Below, piece after piece: positions 55,575 through 64,000 of a stretch of DNA of 64,000 bases (within the stretch, counting starts at the first letter, position 1; each line of letters begins with the position of its first letter). The notes under the pieces are model-generated. The model had not been told where the DNA came from. It made no database searches and worked only from the letters and a program-made list of their open reading frames with translations. This DNA is from Neobacillus mesonae (lineage in GTDB: Bacteria; Bacillota; Bacilli; Bacillales; Cytobacillaceae): assembly GCF_023715155.1 (NCBI RefSeq), contig NZ_JAMBNQ010000001.1, positions 434,001-498,000 of the forward strand, in the 5' to 3' direction. Both the position numbers and the translations under genes were made by a program.

Positions 55575-56681
55575 GTGGAAAAGGCTAAAATAACCCCGAA
55601 ACAATTATTTGTCTTAGTTGTCCTATTTGAAATAGGTTCTGCCTTACTTGTCGGTTTTCCAGTGGGACTGAAACAAGATGCTTGGATTGCCATATTATTT
55701 GGTATGGCAGGCGGTGTTTTGCTATTTCTTGTTTACTACCGCTTGTTTTTATATTATCCTGACCTTCCCTTGACAAGTTATGTAGAAAAAATTATTGGGA
55801 AATGGCCGGGGAGAGTGATCGGCTATTTCTATATTATTTATTTTATTTATATTGCAGCAAGGGTATTAAGAGATTTCGGCGAACTTCTTACATCAACAAT
55901 CTACAACCGTACACCAATTTTCCTTATTATGACGGTTTTGATTCTGACCATTTCCTATGCGATTCAAAAGGGCTTTGAAGTCATTGCCAGGGTAGGGGAG
56001 CTTTTTTTTGCCACGGTTTACTTAATGGCCATTGTCGGATTTTTTCTCATCATTTTTTCAGGCTTAATTCATTTGGAGCACTTGAAACCAGTATTAGAAA
56101 TGGGATGGAAACCAATCATCAAGTCCAGCATTAAAGAGACCCTTCCATTTCCTTTTGGGGAGATGATTGTGTTTACAATGCTGCTTCCATATTTAAATCA
56201 AGCCAAAAAGGCAAAAATAGTTTGTATTTCGGGAATGATCCTAAGTGGAATTAATTTTATCCTTGCCACGATTATCAATATTGCTACATTAGGGGTTGAT
56301 AGTTTTCAACGCTCACCATACCCATTGCTTTCAACCGTCAGTAAAATTCAGCTGTTTAATTTTATCGAACGGCTGGATGTTTTATTTATGATTTATGTTA
56401 TGATTTCCGGTTTTATTAAAGTGGCTGTGTTTTATTATGCCGCCGTTATCGGAACAACGGATGTATTTAAATTTAAAGATTGCAAACAGGTAAGTTTTCC
56501 AATGGGAATTCTTATTCTGATAACAGCTATGATGATAGCAGCCAACTATTCAGAACATATTAAAGAAGGACTCGTGACCTCAGCAGTTTATTTACATTTA
56601 CCGTTTCAACTCATTATTCCTCTTGTTCTTCTAGGGACTGCATTTATACGAAGTCGTATAAAAAAAGCTTCTGAGGCATAA
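55575..56681 (+). CDS. Endospore germination permease (GerB family), tandem duplicate
   Basis: This 368-residue paralogue of the previous gene keeps the same helix order and long identical stretches (for example KLIQLFNFIERLDVLFMIYVM-like core and PLLSTVSKIQ). It starts with GTG at 55575 after GGGGAAGGTGA. Two B subunits with one A and one C suggest two germinant specificities sharing a receptor. Confidence 0.92.
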   Translation: MEKAKITPKQLFVLVVLFEIGSALLVGFPVGLKQDAWIAILFGMAGGVLLFLVYYRLFLYYPDLPLTSYVEKIIGKWPGRVIGYFYIIYFIYIAARVLRDFGELLTSTIYNRTPIFLIMTVLILTISYAIQKGFEVIARVGELFFATVYLMAIVGFFLIIFSGLIHLEHLKPVLEMGWKPIIKSSIKETLPFPFGEMIVFTMLLPYLNQAKKAKIVCISGMILSGINFILATIINIATLGVDSFQRSPYPLLSTVSKIQLFNFIERLDVLFMIYVMISGFIKVAVFYYAAVIGTTDVFKFKDCKQVSFPMGILILITAMMIAANYSEHIKEGLVTSAVYLHLPFQLIIPLVLLGTAFIRSRIKKASEA

Positions 56682-56719
56682 AAAAACTGCCAAACTTTAA
56701 AGTCTATTGGCAGTTTTTT
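56682..56719. terminator. Bidirectional terminator
   Basis: AAACTGCCAA pairs with TTGGCAGTTT between A and T runs, serving both the ger operon and the histidine kinase gene. Confidence 0.88.
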
Positions 56720-56720
56720 A

Positions 56721-58016
56721 TCATTTAGCCGTTTTAAGATTTTTCTGCAGCATTGGGAGCTTGATATACACCGTTGTTCCTTTGTTTTTTTGGCTTTCAA
56801 AAGTAATAGTGCCTTGATGGGATTCTACAATTTTAAAGCTGACAGTAAGTCCCAGCCCGGTTCCTTTTTCTTTGGATGAATAGAAGGGTTCACCAATTTT
56901 CTGCAGCCTTTCCTTTGAAATCCCGCAGCCATTGTCTTGAATAATGATTAAAATCTGATCATCATCCGTCTTTTTCATGGAAATGGAAACCTTGCCTCCA
57001 TTTGTAGAGGCTTCAATGGCATTTTTAATGATATTGATGAATAATTGTTTCAGCTCATTTGGCTCACATTCAATAAATAGGTTTTCTTCAGGCAGAACAG
57101 ATTCAATTTGTACATTATATAAACTTGCTTCAGTTCTTAATAAGGAAATCACATCATGTAAAAGTTTTTGAATCCAAGTCTTCGAAAACTTCACATGCTG
57201 GGGCTTGGCCAACAATAATAGTTCGCCGACGATATGATTGATGCGGTCTAATTCATCCAGCATGATTTGATAATAATATTGATGTTTTTGATCTTCTACT
57301 TTTAGAATCTGAACAAAACCTTTTAAGGAAGTAAGCGGGTTTCGGATTTCATGAGCTACACTGGCAGATAACTCGCCAACCACAGAAAGTTTTTCAGTTC
57401 TTCTTAGACGTTCTTCTCTTTCCTTCAGTTCTTTGATCATTGCCTTTCTTTCCGTAATATCACGGCCAATGATGACAAGTCCTTTTCTTGAACCATCTGC
57501 GTGAAAAAGTGGGACTTTGATGGTATCAAATATTTTTGTTATTCCTTCTGGAGTAACAATTTGCTCTTCGACACGGGTAATTTCTCTGTTCTCCCATGTC
57601 GTTTCATCAGAAGTTTCACAGTATCTTAACGCATCAGCATAATTTTGAGAATACTCGGCAAGCTCAGAGTCCGTTTTCCCACGGTAATCCACATTCTCTA
57701 ATTGAAATAACTGCAGTCCAAAATTATTGGCTTCAATCCATCTGCCTTCTCCATCTTTAAAATTTACAAAGTCCACCATTGAATTAATAAGAGTAGAAAG
57801 CCGCTGCTGATCTTCTTTGGAAGCATTTAATTCCTTCGATTTCGATATGAGAAAATAAAAGAAACCACCAGTGATTATGACGTAAATCGCTTCTTTTATT
57901 CTTGCTGCAGCTTCGCTATAAGAATCCGGCAGATAATGATAAATTAAAAAATTTGAACCAAATATCCAAATAAAACTAGTGATAATAAAAAGGAGGATAA
58001 GCTTTTTTTTCTGCAT
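56721..58016 (-). CDS. PAS-domain sporulation-type sensor histidine kinase
   Basis: This 431-residue kinase has two membrane helices (about 6-27 and 42-58), a PAS/PAC domain (about 70-190), HisKA with H222 in SVAHEIRNP, and an ATPase domain (N box NIIKNAIEAS, DNGCGIS, GTGLGL). No response regulator is adjacent, as in orphan KinA-E type phosphorelay kinases that feed Spo0F; that role is inferred. Confidence 0.9.
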   Translation of the reverse strand: MQKKKLILLFIITSFIWIFGSNFLIYHYLPDSYSEAAARIKEAIYVIITGGFFYFLISKSKELNASKEDQQRLSTLINSMVDFVNFKDGEGRWIEANNFGLQLFQLENVDYRGKTDSELAEYSQNYADALRYCETSDETTWENREITRVEEQIVTPEGITKIFDTIKVPLFHADGSRKGLVIIGRDITERKAMIKELKEREERLRRTEKLSVVGELSASVAHEIRNPLTSLKGFVQILKVEDQKHQYYYQIMLDELDRINHIVGELLLLAKPQHVKFSKTWIQKLLHDVISLLRTEASLYNVQIESVLPEENLFIECEPNELKQLFINIIKNAIEASTNGGKVSISMKKTDDDQILIIIQDNGCGISKERLQKIGEPFYSSKEKGTGLGLTVSFKIVESHQGTITFESQKNKGTTVYIKLPMLQKNLKTAK

Positions 58017-58100
58017 AAACTTCTCCTAAGTAAAGTAATAAAAACAGCAACCTTTTCTATATTACTAAAAAAAGTATTTTATGGGAATGTTTTTTTCTAA

Positions 58101-58595
58101 TCACAAGACTCTTTTTCCTAAAATGACTAGGTCGCGTTCAATACCATCTAATTCTGCTATTTTGGGAAGATGAGCCCATTTTTCAAAGCCAAAACGGGTA
58201 AAGAGTTTAATACTTGGTTCATTATGAGCAAAGATAAAACCAAGCAGCGTTTTAATTTTTAAATCAGGACATGCCTCAATGGCTTTTTCCAATAAGTATT
58301 TGCCGAGCTTTTTCCCGCGAAAATCTGGATGAAGGTAGATGCTGACTTCTGCAGTTCCATTATAGGCGGGACGGCCATAAAAGGATTGAAAACTAATCCA
58401 GCCGCAAATGGTTCCATCATCTTCCACAACCCATAACGGCCTAAAAGAAGGGGAGTGTTCGTTAAACCAAGGGATTCTGCTTTCCACACTGACTGGTTCC
58501 AAATCAGCCGTTACCATTCTTCCGGAGATGGTTGAATTATAAATGTCTATAATGACCGGTAAATCAATTAATTCCGCGTCTCTTATCGTTATCAT
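58101..58595 (-). CDS. GNAT N-acetyltransferase, phosphinothricin-acetyltransferase-like
   Basis: This 164-residue enzyme has the acetyl-CoA loop FRGKKLGKYL and the Bar/Pat-type opening IRDAELIDLPVIIDIYN. The pattern VSIYLHPDFRGKKLG...GFIFAHNEPSIKLFTRFGFEKW is typical. The substrate is probably an amino-group compound such as a methionine derivative; resistance to phosphinothricin cannot be inferred. Confidence 0.88.
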   Translation of the reverse strand: MITIRDAELIDLPVIIDIYNSTISGRMVTADLEPVSVESRIPWFNEHSPSFRPLWVVEDDGTICGWISFQSFYGRPAYNGTAEVSIYLHPDFRGKKLGKYLLEKAIEACPDLKIKTLLGFIFAHNEPSIKLFTRFGFEKWAHLPKIAELDGIERDLVILGKRVL

Positions 58596-58677
58596 ATAAA
58601 ATCATTCCTTATAGATGTCTAATTTTCACTAGATTTAATCGTATCCTGACAGGAGTTGAAAATCAATATGAAATATG

Positions 58678-58718
58678 AAGAAAAACCTTCTCCCAAGTCT
58701 GTGGGAAAAGGTTTTCTT
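58678..58718. terminator. Terminator downstream of the ypzG-like gene
   Basis: A long imperfect stem (about 16 bp, with AACCTT...AAGGTT inside) has A-rich and T-rich flanks, so it can act in both directions. Confidence 0.75.
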
Positions 58719-58761
58719 CGTGTGGAAGCAGGCTTCCGTTTTTCGTTTCACGGCCAAACCC

Positions 58762-58914
58762 TTACCAGCGGTGGGCTTTGGCATTACTCCTTAAGATGAT
58801 GTTGTTTTGAGACCTTTGCGTTTGGCCATTTACCTGGGACTTTTGATGTTTGGGTCTTGTCCAAGTGTGGTGAAATAGCTCTGAATGATCATCTAAACGC
58901 TCTCTGTAGCTCAT
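58762..58914 (-). CDS. ypzG: YpzG-like small protein
   Basis: A 50-residue polar protein opening MSYRERLDDHSELFHH, with KSQVNGQT and a C-terminal LRSNAKAHRW. From memory this resembles the YpzG family of small Bacillus proteins of unknown role. The start at 58914 follows GAGGTGAT; a longer in-frame version to 58971 has no good site. Confidence 0.6.
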   Translation of the reverse strand: MSYRERLDDHSELFHHTWTRPKHQKSQVNGQTQRSQNNIILRSNAKAHRW

Positions 58915-59032
58915 CAAATCACCTCGTGTAAGGATTTTTGAAACGATGATATTCATTTGAATATCATACATAGCATTTGTTATTTGACCAAAATTTACTC
59001 ATAAAAGAAAATTGTTCAATACCACAAAAAAC

Positions 59033-59800
59033 TTATTGTGCATTTCTTAAAATAACGATGTTTACCCTGCGGTTGGCTTGTTTATGCTGCGGGGTATCGT
59101 TTGGAAAAATCGGTTTATATTCTCCGTAGCCGACAAACTGCAGGCGCTTTTTGGCAATCTGTTTTGATTCAAAATAATGAAGAACGCTTACGGCTCTCGC
59201 AGAAGAAAGTTCCCAGTTAGATGGATACCTTGGGTTTTTAATTGGCACATTATCTGTATGTCCTTCAATACTGATTGGATTAGACAATGTTTTAATTAAA
59301 CCAGATATCGAATCCAGTGTTTTGAATGAACTCTCTTTTAAATTTGCCTTGCCAGGATCAAATAGAATGACTTCTTTAAAGGTAATCTCGACCCCGCGTT
59401 TCGTATCTTGAATTGTAACATCGGCCTGGAGATGGTTAGCATTAATATAATTTTGCAGCTGGTTCTTTAATTTGATTAATTCGGCATCATCTTGTCCTGG
59501 TCCAGGGGCAGGGGTAGTGCCTTGTGCTGGTTTTTCTTTCGGACCCTCTTGCTTTGGTATTCTCTGATTTGGAATTTGTACCGATAATCCTGCATTATCA
59601 GTCTCAATTTTTGTCCCTGTTAATTCAGACTTAAACGATTCCATGATCGATTTAAACTTTTGATTATCAATGGAGCTGGAAGCAAATAAGACGATAAATA
59701 ATGCAAGCAATAATGTAAGGATATCAGCATAGGGAAGGAGCCAGGATTCATTCATATGTTCTTCAGGTTCTTCATCAAATTTTCTACGCCGACTGCTCAT
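59033..59800 (-). CDS. motB: Flagellar motor stator protein MotB
   Basis: This 255-residue protein has one N-terminal helix with the proton-carrying Asp in PYADILTLLLALF, and a C-terminal OmpA-like peptidoglycan-binding domain (IEGHTDNVPI, NWELSSARAVSVLHYF). A Pro/Gln-rich linker lies between. It overlaps motA by 17 nt. The long polar linker is usual for Bacillus. Confidence 0.93.
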   Translation of the reverse strand: MSSRRRKFDEEPEEHMNESWLLPYADILTLLLALFIVLFASSSIDNQKFKSIMESFKSELTGTKIETDNAGLSVQIPNQRIPKQEGPKEKPAQGTTPAPGPGQDDAELIKLKNQLQNYINANHLQADVTIQDTKRGVEITFKEVILFDPGKANLKESSFKTLDSISGLIKTLSNPISIEGHTDNVPIKNPRYPSNWELSSARAVSVLHYFESKQIAKKRLQFVGYGEYKPIFPNDTPQHKQANRRVNIVILRNAQ

Positions 59801-60581
59801 AACTTTTATCCTCTGCTGCTTTATCTAACTTGCCACGTTCTTTAGGAGAAAGGTATACATTTAATTTTTTTTCAATCGCACCTGGTGAAAGACCTTGCGA
59901 GATAGCCAATACTCCTTCAATCATTAACAGCTTTACTTCTTGTTCTTGTTTCGAAATTCGCTTTAATTTATTTGCAATTGGATTCCAAAGAACATAACCA
60001 GAGAAAATCCCCAGCAATGTAGCAATGAATGCGGCTGAAATGGAGTGACCTAATTTCTCGACATTATTTAAATTTCCAAGTGATGCAACGAGTCCTATGA
60101 CTGCACCAAGTACACCCAGCGAAGGAGCGTAAGTGCCTGCCTGTGTAAAAATCAGTGCACCGGTTTTATGCCGTTTATCTATCGCAGCAACTTCATCCAT
60201 TAATACTTCTTCGATGAATTCATAATCATATCCATCAATAATAAGTTCATATCCCTTTTTTAAAAAGGGATCCTTTACCGAAGCAGCCATTTCTTCTAAG
60301 GCAAGAATTCCTTCCCTTTTTGCAATTCCAGCTGATTTTACAAAAGAAGCAATTAACTCAGTTTTTGATAGCTGTTTTGGTTCAAAAAAAGCTATCTTAA
60401 GTAAAATTGGAAACTTTTTGATTTCATTAAATGGGAATGCAATCATAATCGCTGCTGCAGTACCGCCCAAAATAACTAAGTATGCAGCTGGGTTCACCAA
60501 TGCTGAAAGGGAGGCTCCTTTTAAAATCATTCCAAAACCAATCGCTAGTAATGCTAATATAATACCTAAAATACTAGACAT
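59784..60581 (-). CDS. motA: Flagellar motor stator protein MotA
   Basis: A 265-residue four-helix protein with the conserved cytoplasmic charged loop (LLKIAFFEPKQLSKTELIASFV and DKRHKTGALIFTQAGTYAPSLGVLGAVIG in sense). ATG 60581 follows GAGGGAGAGG. It drives flagellar rotation with MotB. Confidence 0.93.
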   Translation of the reverse strand: MSSILGIILALLAIGFGMILKGASLSALVNPAAYLVILGGTAAAIMIAFPFNEIKKFPILLKIAFFEPKQLSKTELIASFVKSAGIAKREGILALEEMAASVKDPFLKKGYELIIDGYDYEFIEEVLMDEVAAIDKRHKTGALIFTQAGTYAPSLGVLGAVIGLVASLGNLNNVEKLGHSISAAFIATLLGIFSGYVLWNPIANKLKRISKQEQEVKLLMIEGVLAISQGLSPGAIEKKLNVYLSPKERGKLDKAAEDKSYEQSA

Positions 60582-60703
60582 GTTCCTCTCCCTCAATATC
60601 AAATGTTATATTGTCATTGTACGTCAAAATGGCAGGGTTCGACAATAAACATTTTGTTCCATGCTTATTTTTTTTGATAATTTTTTACAAAGTATAAAAA
60701 TAT

Positions 60704-60743
60704 TTTACATTATCATGTAAACCTATTGATGATAAAGTATAAT
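60704..60743 (+). promoter_or_regulatory. Dyad and -10 element before cheR
   Basis: TTTACAT/ATGTAAA dyad (60704-60721) is followed by TATAAT at 60738-60743. No good -35 box is seen, so an activator or other sigma factor is possible. Confidence 0.35.
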
Positions 60744-60860
60744 AGATGATGGAATTTATTATTTAAAAGTTTTAGCATCAAAAAATATCAAAAAGTAGTA
60801 GGATTTTCAATTATATTAATTTGGAAGGTTACGAGCTGAAGGGATGCTTATGGTGATAAT

Positions 60861-61700
60861 ATGCAAGATTATGGATTAGAGCATTTAAGTCAAATGATAT
60901 ATAACTATTGCGGCCTGCATTACAAGGATCGATTAACTTCACTAAAAGAAAAGATTTCAAAAAGGCTTCTGGAATTGGGTCTTACTAGTGAAGGATATTG
61001 CATGTACATACAGACAACACCAATGGAGTGGGAAGTTCTCGTTGAATTATTAACGATAAACGAAACCTATTTTTATCGGGAGGAAAATCAATTAAATGAG
61101 TGCTGTCATACAATCCTTCCATTGTTAAAAACGAAAATTAGAAATCGTCCGCTTAGAATTTGGAGTGCAGCCTGCTCTACCGGAGAAGAACCATATACAC
61201 TGGCTATGCTGATACAAGAAACAGGTAAATTTCTACCCGGAACGGTTGAAATTGTTGGAACGGATATTAATCAAAAAGTCATTCGAAAAGCGGAAAAAGG
61301 CTGGTATCATCAAAGTTCATTTGCCTTCCGCAGAATTCCGGATCATCTTTTAAATAAATATTTTACTATCGAAAATGGGGGCTATCAAATAAAGCCGTCT
61401 ATTCAAAGAATGGTTCGTTTTCAACATTTGAATTTACTGAATGAAAATAAATGTGCCCAAATTGGAGAAGTAGATGTCATCTTCTGCCGAAATGTTTTAA
61501 TCTATTTTGACCAAAAAACGATCAAACGGGTAATTCAAAATCTGCATCGAAGTTTAGCGCCGGGAGGCTATTTGTTTCTTGGTCATGCTGAATCCATTAC
61601 AGACATGGATTTAGGGTTTCAAAAGGTAGATGCAGCCAAGACTTTTTATTATCGAAAGGAAACAGAACAGAATGAAACAGTATCACATATTGGTGGTTGA
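60861..61700 (+). CDS. cheR: Chemotaxis protein methyltransferase
   Basis: This 279-residue enzyme methylates glutamates of chemoreceptors using S-adenosylmethionine. The N-terminal helical domain is followed by the SAM motif WSAACSTGEEPYTLAM, EIVGTDINQ, VDVIFCRNVLIYFD and SLAPGGYLFLGHAES. It overlaps cheB by 29 nt. Confidence 0.94.
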   Translation: MQDYGLEHLSQMIYNYCGLHYKDRLTSLKEKISKRLLELGLTSEGYCMYIQTTPMEWEVLVELLTINETYFYREENQLNECCHTILPLLKTKIRNRPLRIWSAACSTGEEPYTLAMLIQETGKFLPGTVEIVGTDINQKVIRKAEKGWYHQSSFAFRRIPDHLLNKYFTIENGGYQIKPSIQRMVRFQHLNLLNENKCAQIGEVDVIFCRNVLIYFDQKTIKRVIQNLHRSLAPGGYLFLGHAESITDMDLGFQKVDAAKTFYYRKETEQNETVSHIGG

Positions 61701-62709
61701 TGACTCAGCTTTTATGAGAAGAGGAATCAGTCAATTACTTGAGAAGGACCCCTCCTTCCATGTGGTTGGGATTGCCAGAAATGGATCTGAAGCTATTGAA
61801 AAAGTGGAAAGGTTGAAACCGGATCTTGTCACAATGGATGTTGAAATGCCGGAAATGAACGGGTTAGAGGCATTAAAGCAAATTATGAGGCTTTGCCCTG
61901 TTCCTATTGTCATGTTAAGCTCCCATACCGGAGACGGGGCAAAGGAAACAATACAGGCGCTGGAACATGGGGCTGTTGATTTCTTTTTAAAGGAAAAGCT
62001 GCTAAAAAATCCGGCAGATGAGAAATTGGTTCATGAATTCCAACAGCGGCTAAAGGGGATTTTAAGGGAAAAGCCCCCAAAAGCTGCACCAAAAAGGCAA
62101 ATAAAGGTCGAAAAGAAAGTGCAAAGGAAACAACACCCTATCGAGCTGATTTTTATTGGGAGCTCCACGGGAGGTCCTTCTGCACTGCAGACAATATTGC
62201 CATGCTTTCCAACGGATTTTCCCATTCCGATTGTAGTGGCTCAGCATATGCCTCCTGGATTTACCAAACCATTGGCTGAACGATTTGATACTTTGTGTCA
62301 GTTAACCGTAAGAGAAGCGCAAAATGGGCAGGAATTAACGGCGGGAAACATTTATATTTTCCCTTCAGGCTATCAAACCCGGTTTAAGAAAACGGAGGAT
62401 GGCTCCAACGTTTTTATTGTGGATGATTATTTAAATGAACAAGCCTTATATAAGCCCTCGATTGACATTTCACTTACTTCTGCTGCTCCTATTTATTCCA
62501 ATCGATTATTATCCATTATTTTAACTGGTATGGGAAACGATGGAACAAGAGGCTGCGGATTGGTGAAAAAACATCATGGGACCGTTTTAGTTGAGGGAGA
62601 GAAATCTTGTATTGTATATGGAATGCCGAAAGCAGTAGTAGAAGCTGGATATGCAGATGGACAATATGAACTTGATGAAATTTTTCCACAAATCATGTCT
62701 TTTGTTTGA
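61672..62709 (+). CDS. cheB: Chemotaxis response regulator protein-glutamate methylesterase
   Basis: This 345-residue protein has a receiver domain (VVDDSAFMR, phosphorylated Asp in TMDVEMPEMNG) and a C-terminal esterase with the catalytic Ser in GSSTGGPSAL, His in AQHMPPGF and Asp in GMGNDG. ATG 61672 is preferred to an upstream in-frame ATG at 61630. Confidence 0.94.
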   Translation: MKQYHILVVDDSAFMRRGISQLLEKDPSFHVVGIARNGSEAIEKVERLKPDLVTMDVEMPEMNGLEALKQIMRLCPVPIVMLSSHTGDGAKETIQALEHGAVDFFLKEKLLKNPADEKLVHEFQQRLKGILREKPPKAAPKRQIKVEKKVQRKQHPIELIFIGSSTGGPSALQTILPCFPTDFPIPIVVAQHMPPGFTKPLAERFDTLCQLTVREAQNGQELTAGNIYIFPSGYQTRFKKTEDGSNVFIVDDYLNEQALYKPSIDISLTSAAPIYSNRLLSIILTGMGNDGTRGCGLVKKHHGTVLVEGEKSCIVYGMPKAVVEAGYADGQYELDEIFPQIMSFV

Positions 62710-62851
62710 AAAATTTTTATAAAAATCGCCGCAGAATTTTGTCGATATTTGAAAAAGTTCATGACGAAAAATGGCCTATCGTTTATAATATGAGTAATTA
62801 CATTCGTTTTTTTATCATATCAGAATTTTTGTTTTCGAATTTGAAAATTGT

Positions 62852-62970
62852 CCAGCACAAGCAGCCACGCCCCTCGAGGTCACAAGCCAATACGTCAAGA
62901 AGGTTAAAAAGAAGCCTTCTCGCCGGCTCGTCTTGTACTTATCAGGGCTGACCAAGGTGCTTGCGCTTTT
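62852..62970 (+). repeat. Probable structured intergenic repeat
   Basis: The 283-bp gap after cheB holds an unusually GC-rich, structured segment. AGCACAAGC (62854-62862) pairs with GCTTGCGCT (62959-62967) at 8 of 9 positions, and AGAAGG pairs with CCTTCT (62898-62903/62915-62920). I recall similar segments (ending CAGGGCTGACCAAGG) between genes of other Bacillaceae. There is only one copy in this window. Confidence 0.4.
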
Positions 62971-62992
62971 CTTATCAAAAGGGGGGAATTGT

Positions 62993-64000
62993 TTGGATAC
63001 CGTTCCAATTCAAATCAAAATCAATCAAACAAATCAATCTGAACGTGGAAAGTTAAAAACAAGCGGACAGACCGGGGGTCCGGCAATTCCTTTTGATCAG
63101 ATTTTAATGGTAAATAATTTATTGGCGTTGAAACATACAGCTAATCAAGAGGATCAGTCTGTTAAAACCGAAGGACAGCCGGCAGGAAATTCTGAGAAAA
63201 ATTTAAAAGAAGCAGGGCTTGGCACCCCATTAGATGAATGGAAATCCCAAACAGGAGATTTCCAGCAAGTGAATCCGCTGTTGGCATGGGTTCCAGCCTT
63301 TAACCAGACACAGCCCTTCGAGGTTGCTTCGGATATGAAAGCAGATTCCACGCTTGAAAATGTAGAGCAGGGGGCTGATATAGGTCAATTCAGTGGTTTC
63401 TCATTGTTTTTACATAATGCTGCTGAGAATAATCAGGTTTTCCCGGTAACGGAAATTCAGGTAGATGAAAACACCATCGCTGATTTGGGTCCTGATAAGA
63501 CTCTGCTCAAAATGGCGCCGGATGTAAATAAATCAAATGAGAGCATTATGGGAAGAAATTCAACTTCGAATATTATAGATTCATTGCCTGAGTCATCAGC
63601 GAATGAATCAACTGAGATAAATTTAGTGAAAATACCAATTTCTACTACTATACAATCATTACCTGAGCTGGCTGCTTATGTAAATGAATGGATGAATAAG
63701 GATGCTCGACCATCCATTGATGCTGTCAATCCATCAAGAGCTGATTTTTCATTTCATTTGCAAAATATGGGTCAGGTCAATATGGAAGTCAGTGCTTTAC
63801 ATGGGGAATTATCTGTGAAATTGATTGCGGATAACAGTATGGTGAATGAAATAGTAGAAAACCAATTCCAGCTTCTTGAAAGAACTTTCCAACAATACGG
63901 CTTCAAAGTGAAAAATATAGAGGTAATGAATCAACCGGCTTCGATAATGGATCAAAATACAGTTTCACAACCGGTTACTCAAAACGCAAATCAATTAATG
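62993..64000 (+). CDS. fliK: FliK-like flagellar hook-length control protein (partial)
   Basis: An uninterrupted frame runs from a TTG at 62993, behind AAAAGGGGGG, to the right edge (336 codons). The first 240 residues are Gln/Asn/Ser-rich and low in structure. Residues about 255-310 match the FliK C-terminal domain (FHLQNMGQVNMEVSALHGELSVKLIA, then FQLLERTFQQYGFKVKNIEVM in sense). Position after the chemotaxis genes fits a flagellar role. The end lies outside the window. Confidence 0.8.
   Translation, partial: MDTVPIQIKINQTNQSERGKLKTSGQTGGPAIPFDQILMVNNLLALKHTANQEDQSVKTEGQPAGNSEKNLKEAGLGTPLDEWKSQTGDFQQVNPLLAWVPAFNQTQPFEVASDMKADSTLENVEQGADIGQFSGFSLFLHNAAENNQVFPVTEIQVDENTIADLGPDKTLLKMAPDVNKSNESIMGRNSTSNIIDSLPESSANESTEINLVKIPISTTIQSLPELAAYVNEWMNKDARPSIDAVNPSRADFSFHLQNMGQVNMEVSALHGELSVKLIADNSMVNEIVENQFQLLERTFQQYGFKVKNIEVMNQPASIMDQNTVSQPVTQNANQLM

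Overview
The window is chromosomal DNA of a spore-forming, flagellated Firmicute of the family Bacillaceae, probably a Bacillus/Neobacillus-like organism. The evidence is a GerA-type germinant receptor operon, a PerR-type box at a katA catalase, AGGAGG ribosome binding sites, frequent TTG/GTG starts, a PbpF-like penicillin-binding protein, a YpzG-like small protein, MotAB/CheRB/FliK genes, and classic Bacillus riboswitches (Mn2+ yybP-ykoY, FMN and cobalamin). I saw no rRNA, tRNA, CRISPR array or prophage.

Layout. 0-9 kb holds housekeeping and stress genes: a partial xanthine-dehydrogenase-type molybdoenzyme (minus strand, runs off the left edge), an M32 carboxypeptidase, a Mn riboswitch with a TerC protein, a PAP2 phosphatase, pssA, a HesB-like protein with a natural His6 tail, a HAD phosphatase and katA. 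9-11 kb holds a NERD-domain gene lying between two repeat arrays. 11-15 kb holds an SDR, a secreted beta-lactamase-like/CapA fusion and a GyrI-like protein. 15-18.6 kb is the FMN-riboswitch ribDEAH operon.

19-35 kb is a catabolic cluster built around two B12-dependent acyl-CoA mutases, each with a separate B12-binding subunit and a MeaB-type GTPase. It also has two acyl-CoA ligases, a TRAP transporter, an AEC permease, an M24 hydrolase, an SDR and a FadR-type GntR regulator. Three copies of a TTGTCnGACAA palindrome, two before the first operon and one before the regulator gene, suggest that the regulator controls both halves. The first mutase carries the Ile/Asp pair known from 2-hydroxyisobutyryl-CoA mutase. 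The second lacks several usual active-site residues, so its substrate is unknown.

35-45.4 kb is a cobalamin-riboswitch-controlled corrinoid uptake and salvage operon: btuF, btuC, btuD-cbiZ, cbiB, cobU, a cobQ lacking its glutaminase domain, cobS, cobC, a degenerate cobU paralogue, pduO, cblT and cblS. It would supply the adenosylcobalamin the mutases need. An orphan IS3-type OrfA lies between the riboswitch and btuF. 46-64 kb holds pbpF, an ABC exporter, small membrane proteins, a gerA-C-B-B operon, a sporulation-type histidine kinase, motAB, cheR-cheB and the start of a FliK-like gene.

Two noncoding families stand out. (1) Three arrays (9.0-9.6, 10.78-10.93 and 45.4-46.15 kb) repeat a TATCTGCG core, about 62 times in all, at 20-21 bp (two DNA helical turns). 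In two arrays the clusters are separated by jumps of 38-40 bp. (2) A roughly 145-nt intergenic element occurs twice in full with compensatory base changes, plus two diverged inverted copies, and can form a stem, a hairpin and a pseudoknot.
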